Positions 5,822 through 5,935 of a DNA stretch of 5,935 nt are shown in pieces. Under the pieces are notes generated by a model that was not told where the DNA came from, made no database searches, and saw only the letters and a program-made list of their open reading frames with translations. Within the stretch, counting starts at the first letter, position 1, and every line of letters begins with the position of its first letter. The stretch is taken from contig JAJYRX010000099.1 in NCBI GenBank assembly GCA_021793875.1, forward strand, positions 1-5,935. Reading direction: 5' to 3'. The translations under genes were made by a program, and so were the position numbers. The DNA comes from Pseudomonadota bacterium (GTDB lineage: Bacteria > Pseudomonadota > Gammaproteobacteria > Burkholderiales > Burkholderiaceae_B).

Positions 5822-5935
5822 GTGGGATCATCTTCTGAGTCAGTCGTTAGAATCATGTCGGCTGAAGAAATAGTGGCCGGAGCTGGGCGTGTTCCTGATA
5901 ACTTTATATGGCCCGACCGGCGAACCTGGTTTTTA
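5822..5935 (+). CDS. fdhE: FdhE, formate dehydrogenase accessory protein, N-terminal fragment (3' end outside window)
   Basis: The first 38 codons of a gene cut by the window end; the frame stays open to the last base. FdhE is a cytoplasmic protein needed for active respiratory formate dehydrogenase; in E. coli it binds the alpha subunit before Tat export and its later cysteine motifs bind iron in a rubredoxin-like way. Those motifs are beyond the window. The visible part, IMSAEEIVAGAGRVP then IWPDRRTWFL, resembles FdhE N-termini from other gammaproteobacteria (hydrophobic start, small alpha-helix, P-x-R-x-x-F), and its place after the gamma gene is typical. GTG 5822 is preferred because AGGAG lies eight bases upstream; an in-frame ATG at 5855 lacks a good ribosome site. 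No promoter fits between the terminator and the start, so expression probably depends on read-through from the fdn operon. Confidence 0.78.
   Translation, partial: MGSSSESVVRIMSAEEIVAGAGRVPDNFIWPDRRTWFL

Overview
The window looks like a piece of a gammaproteobacterial chromosome with moderate GC. Isoleucine is very often encoded by ATA, which is unlike enteric bacteria; a marine or environmental gammaproteobacterium (for example a Cellvibrio-related lineage) is possible, but this is only an impression from protein style and codon use. Nothing marks it as a mobile or accessory region: there are no transposases, integrases, phage genes, CRISPR repeats or RNA genes.

Layout: (1) 1-264, the 3' end of clpB (disaggregase, + strand). 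(2) 266-916, queH on the minus strand, a complete epoxyqueuosine reductase, convergent with clpB with one base between the two stop codons. (3) 917-1165, a divergent control region with a plausible queH promoter and several inverted repeats. (4) 1166-5748, a three-gene operon for a periplasm-facing, membrane-bound respiratory formate dehydrogenase of the FdnGHI/FdoGHI type: alpha (molybdopterin/selenocysteine), beta (four [4Fe-4S] clusters plus one membrane anchor) and gamma (diheme cytochrome b). (5) 5778-5805, a strong intrinsic terminator, followed 16 bases later by (6) the start of fdhE (5822 onward, cut by the window end), the accessory protein for this enzyme.

The main reading point is that the alpha subunit is one selenoprotein, not two genes. 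The in-frame TGA at 1751-1753 is a selenocysteine codon (Sec196), followed directly by a textbook bacterial SECIS hairpin. An annotation that treats TGA only as stop splits it into a 195-residue and an 826-residue protein. The host should therefore have selA, selB, selC and selD elsewhere.

Together the fdn genes would oxidise formate in the periplasm at a Sec/Mo-bis-MGD centre, pass electrons through the beta-subunit clusters to the two b hemes and reduce quinone; FdhE prepares or proofreads the enzyme for Tat export. QueH belongs to a separate process, the last step of queuosine synthesis in tRNA. I found no wholly new system. The points most worth a second look are regulatory: the terminator and ribosome-site hairpin ahead of fdhE, a probable clpB terminator embedded in queH, and the dyads in the divergent intergenic region.
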